Source: Cryptomeria japonica
Lineage: Eukaryota; Streptophyta; Pinopsida; Cupressales; Cupressaceae
Direction: 5' to 3'
NCBI RefSeq assembly: GCF_030272615.1
Contig: NC_081405.1
Coordinates: 606,513,677 to 606,577,676 of the forward strand
DNA length: 64,000 bases
Shown: piece after piece, positions 61,741 through 64,000 of the stretch
How positions within the stretch are numbered: position 1 is the first letter of the stretch
Layout: every line of letters starts with the position of its first letter
The notes under the pieces: model-generated
What the model saw: the letters and a program-made list of their open reading frames with translations, nothing else
Told to the model about the DNA's origin: nothing
Databases searched by the model: none
Translations under genes and position numbers: made by a program

Positions 61741-61748
61741 GCTCTTTT

Positions 61749-61777
61749 CCCAACCCGCGGACTTCCGCGGGATTGGG
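61749..61777. repeat. Hairpin at the right end of the DNA transposon
   Basis: Stem CCCGCGGA/TCCGCGGG (61754-61771, two-base loop), extended after a one-base bulge by CCCAA/TTGGG. It directly adjoins the TGGGAC part of the inverted repeat, mirroring the weaker hairpin at the left end. Confidence 0.85.
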
Positions 61778-61800
61778 ACCCAACTTTGTGCGTTTACCCT
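61774..61800 (-). repeat. Right terminal inverted repeat of the DNA transposon
   Basis: On the minus strand begins AGGGTAAACGCACAAAGTTG and continues to GTCCCA. It shares AGGGT, GCA, AAGTTG and GTCCCA in register with the left end. Confidence 0.7.
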
Positions 61801-64000
61801 AGAAGCTGCACTAATACAAATGAACCCAGACAAGGCTCCATGACTGGATGGGTTCCCAGTCCCCTTCTTTCATAAATGTTGGCACTTCATAAGTGATGAG
61901 ATCATAGAGTCCTTGGAAGGGGTGAGGAACTCAGGAAGCCTACTTAAGGAAATTAACAATACCTTTGTAGCTCTTATACCAAAGAGAGATAGAGCGGAAA
62001 GTTTTGATGATTTTAGGCCAATAGCGATATGTAGCACCATCTACAAACTACTCACCAAGACCATGGAAAATAGAATTCAAAAGTTGCTCCCTTCCTTAAT
62101 TAGTGAAGAGAAAACAGGCTTCGTCCCTAGAAGGTCTATATATGATGGGGTTATCATAGCCCAAGAAGCCATTCATTCTATTCAGTAGAATAGAGAGTCG
62201 AGTATGCTAATTAAATTAGACATTAAGAAAGCCTATGATAAGGTAGAGTGGCATTTTGTGTGCAAATGTTTATAATCCTTTGGGTTTTCTAGACAATGGA
62301 TCAACCTAATATTTGAATGTATTTCAACTCCAAAAAGGTCAATCCTTGTAAATGGTACCCCATAAGGTTTTTTCAGTATTTCTAGAGGTTTGAGACAAGG
62401 AGATCCCATATCTCCCTTCTTATTCATTATTATGGTAGAATCTTTGGGTAGAACAATTACAAATGCTAGAGAAAGGAATATTGTTAAGGGTATCAAAATA
62501 ACTAGTGACTTAGCTTCTACCACGCACCAAAAATTTGTTGATGACACCATTCTATTTGGCCATGGAGATAGACAAGAAGCACAAGCATTTAAAAATATTC
62601 TTAATTCCTACACTAAGACCACATGACTGGAAATTAGCAAAGAAAAATCAGAAATTTTTTTCTTCAATATGGATTTGAACATGGAAAATGTAATATGCAA
62701 TACTCTAAACTTTAAAAGAGGCAATCTGTCATGTATATACTTGGGCCTACCCCTTGATAAAGGATGTAGAACCACAAAATTATGGGATCAGATGGTGTCT
62801 CAAATTAAGAAGATAACAAAATCTTGGAAAGGTAAATGGCTCTCCTCTATAGGAAGAGCAACTATGTTAAAATTAGTATTGTCTACTATGCCAATCTATT
62901 AATTTTCTTGTATGAATCTCCCTATGGCAAAGAAGGAGAAACTGAACAAACACCTGAGAACCTTCTTTTGGCAAGGAACGGGGGAAAAAAAGAAAATCTC
63001 ATTATTGGTTTGGGATAAGGTTTGTAGGCCCAAGGAGGAAGCGGGTGTTGGAATCAAAAGTATTAAGGAACAAAGCAAGGCTTTAGGGGCTAAATTAATT
63101 TAGAGAATGTACAATAGCCCTAACTTTGAATGGGTTAAAATCCTAAGCTATAAATACCTTAATAATAATGATCCTACTAGTATTTTTAGGACTGCATCCC
63201 CTCCAAGAGGTTCGCGTATATGGAACTTTATGTTAGAATACATAAGCATTATTACTAAGAAATTAACTTGGAACTTGGGCAATGGAGAACAAGCCATGTT
63301 TTGGTCTGACTCTTGGGGTGGTTTTACATCAATAGAAAGACTTTCCAACTTGGAGACCTCTAAAGCCTTCTTAGAAACTTTGTGAGGAAAAAATGTTAGG
63401 GATTACATTGAAGTTGAAGATGGGGAGATTAGTAAAGGATGGAAATGGAAATCCTTATCTAACATTAACATCCCAAACTGGGAAAGAGATGGGATCACAA
63501 GGATCCTTAAAAATAGGAATATAAACTTTCACTTTGGGATGGATAGACTGGTTTGGGATGGCTCGAAATATGGAGACTACAATACTAAGGATGGGTATAA
63601 CTACCTTATTAGAAGACAGTTAAGACCCAAAACTAATATTCTACTGGAACTCTATTGGGACAAGAATTGTTCACCTAAGGCTGACATGTTTTCATGGCTA
63701 GCTTTACAGAACAGGGTCCTGACAGATAACAGTCTCAAAAAAATGGGTTATGAAGGACCAAGTAGATGTCCACTATGTGAAGAAGAAGAGGAGGATGTTT
63801 ATCATATATTACTGACTTGTAGGTTCTCTAACCAATGTTGGATGTGGCTTTGTAACAAGTTGGGATGGAGCTCAGCTTTGCTCAACTCCATCTTGAGAAT
63901 GTTCCAAGCTTGGCTTGTCATAAAGAAGTGTTATTTGTATGGCAACTTATGGATAGTGGCACCCTCTATTTTTATTTGGGATATATGGAAAGAATAGAAT
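61801..64000 (+). pseudogene. LINE ORF2, reverse transcriptase and zinc-finger part (3' half, runs off the window)
   Basis: Continues the ORF2 broken at 50893: EAALIQMNPDKAP directly follows the junction. RT blocks: FRPIAICSTIYKLLTK, EKTGFVPRRSIYDG, KLDIKKAYDKVEW, GLRQGDPISPFLF, the catalytic FVDDTILFG (usually FADD) and YLGLPLDKG. Downstream is the zf-RVT type domain (KADMFSWLALQNRVLT, CPLCEEEEEDVYHILLTC) near 63650-63830. Stops and frame changes occur throughout (for example in DKAP*LDG and after AIHSIQ). The 3' end and poly(A) tail are not in the window. RT copies the LINE RNA at the nicked target; this copy is dead. Confidence 0.9.

Larger units (their letters stand above)
50894..61800. 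mobile_element. 10.9-kb DNA transposon with DDE transposase and a second gene; superfamily not assigned
   Basis: Boundaries come from the interrupted LINE. Removing 50894-61800 and one AG restores GAG GTA GAA GCT GCA (EVEAA), exactly the codons expected there. Ends are imperfect inverted repeats (AGGGT...ACCCT, 20 of 27 matching by hand alignment). The target duplication is AG, or TAG if the last T belongs to the target. Each end carries a hairpin right after the GTCCCA of the inverted repeat, and both ends carry CGGGTGCCCG-type subterminal repeats. Inside are the transposase gene (plus) and a second gene (minus), tail to tail, then non-coding sequence. I cannot place it in a named superfamily with confidence. 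Confidence 0.8.

Overview
The window looks like intergenic DNA from a very large, transposon-rich seed-plant genome. A gymnosperm (conifer-like) source is my inference from the AT-rich background, nested Sirevirus-type and Tat-type LTR elements, very long LTRs and decayed LINEs. There is no sign of bacterial or organellar gene organisation. Only one plausible host gene is visible: a two-exon WW/CFL1-like gene on the minus strand at 43363-45011. Nearly everything else is mobile DNA at different stages of decay. Sequence identities were judged by eye, not computed.

Layout. (1) 1-7237: part of a minus-strand LTR element, with a primer-binding site (PBS) at 2958-2970 and a probable 4.3-kb LTR (2973-7237). 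The LTR carries an 11-copy 39-bp tandem repeat, a GC-rich inverted-repeat cluster and a 140-bp (TA)n tract. (2) 7238-20926: a minus-strand non-autonomous LTR element (element B: LTR, PBS, zinc-knuckle gag-like ORF, second large ORF, no pol). It is split inside its second ORF by a complete 7.7-kb Sirevirus-like Ty1/copia element (element A, 10267-17946, TSD GAAAT). (3) 20927-25190: decayed plus-strand coiled-coil coding sequence and nested LTR fragments (C and D). (4) 25191-37840: a complete 12.65-kb Ty3/gypsy element of the Tat type (TSD ACAAT). It has protease, RT, two RNase H domains and integrase in one frame broken by two stops, no recognisable gag, and an antisense, intron-containing plant-mobile-domain (PMD) gene between integrase and the 3' LTR. 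(5) 37841-43362: non-coding DNA with a 543-bp solo LTR. (6) 43363-45011: the host gene. (7) 46.7-50.9 kb and 61.8-64.0 kb: two halves of one decayed L1-type LINE. (8) 50894-61800: a 10.9-kb DNA transposon inserted exactly into the LINE ORF2 coding sequence.

The DNA transposon is the best candidate for something not well described. It has imperfect AGGGT...ACCCT inverted ends, each followed by a hairpin, and shared subterminal repeats. Its DDE-type transposase gene (plus strand, one intron, signature SDNC..QFKN ... GHGKGE) runs tail-to-tail with a second gene (minus strand, seven inferred exons, six of them exact multiples of three). Both genes are decayed by in-frame stops. Many of the stops in the window are the kind produced by C-to-T change, which fits long-term cytosine methylation of silenced elements.
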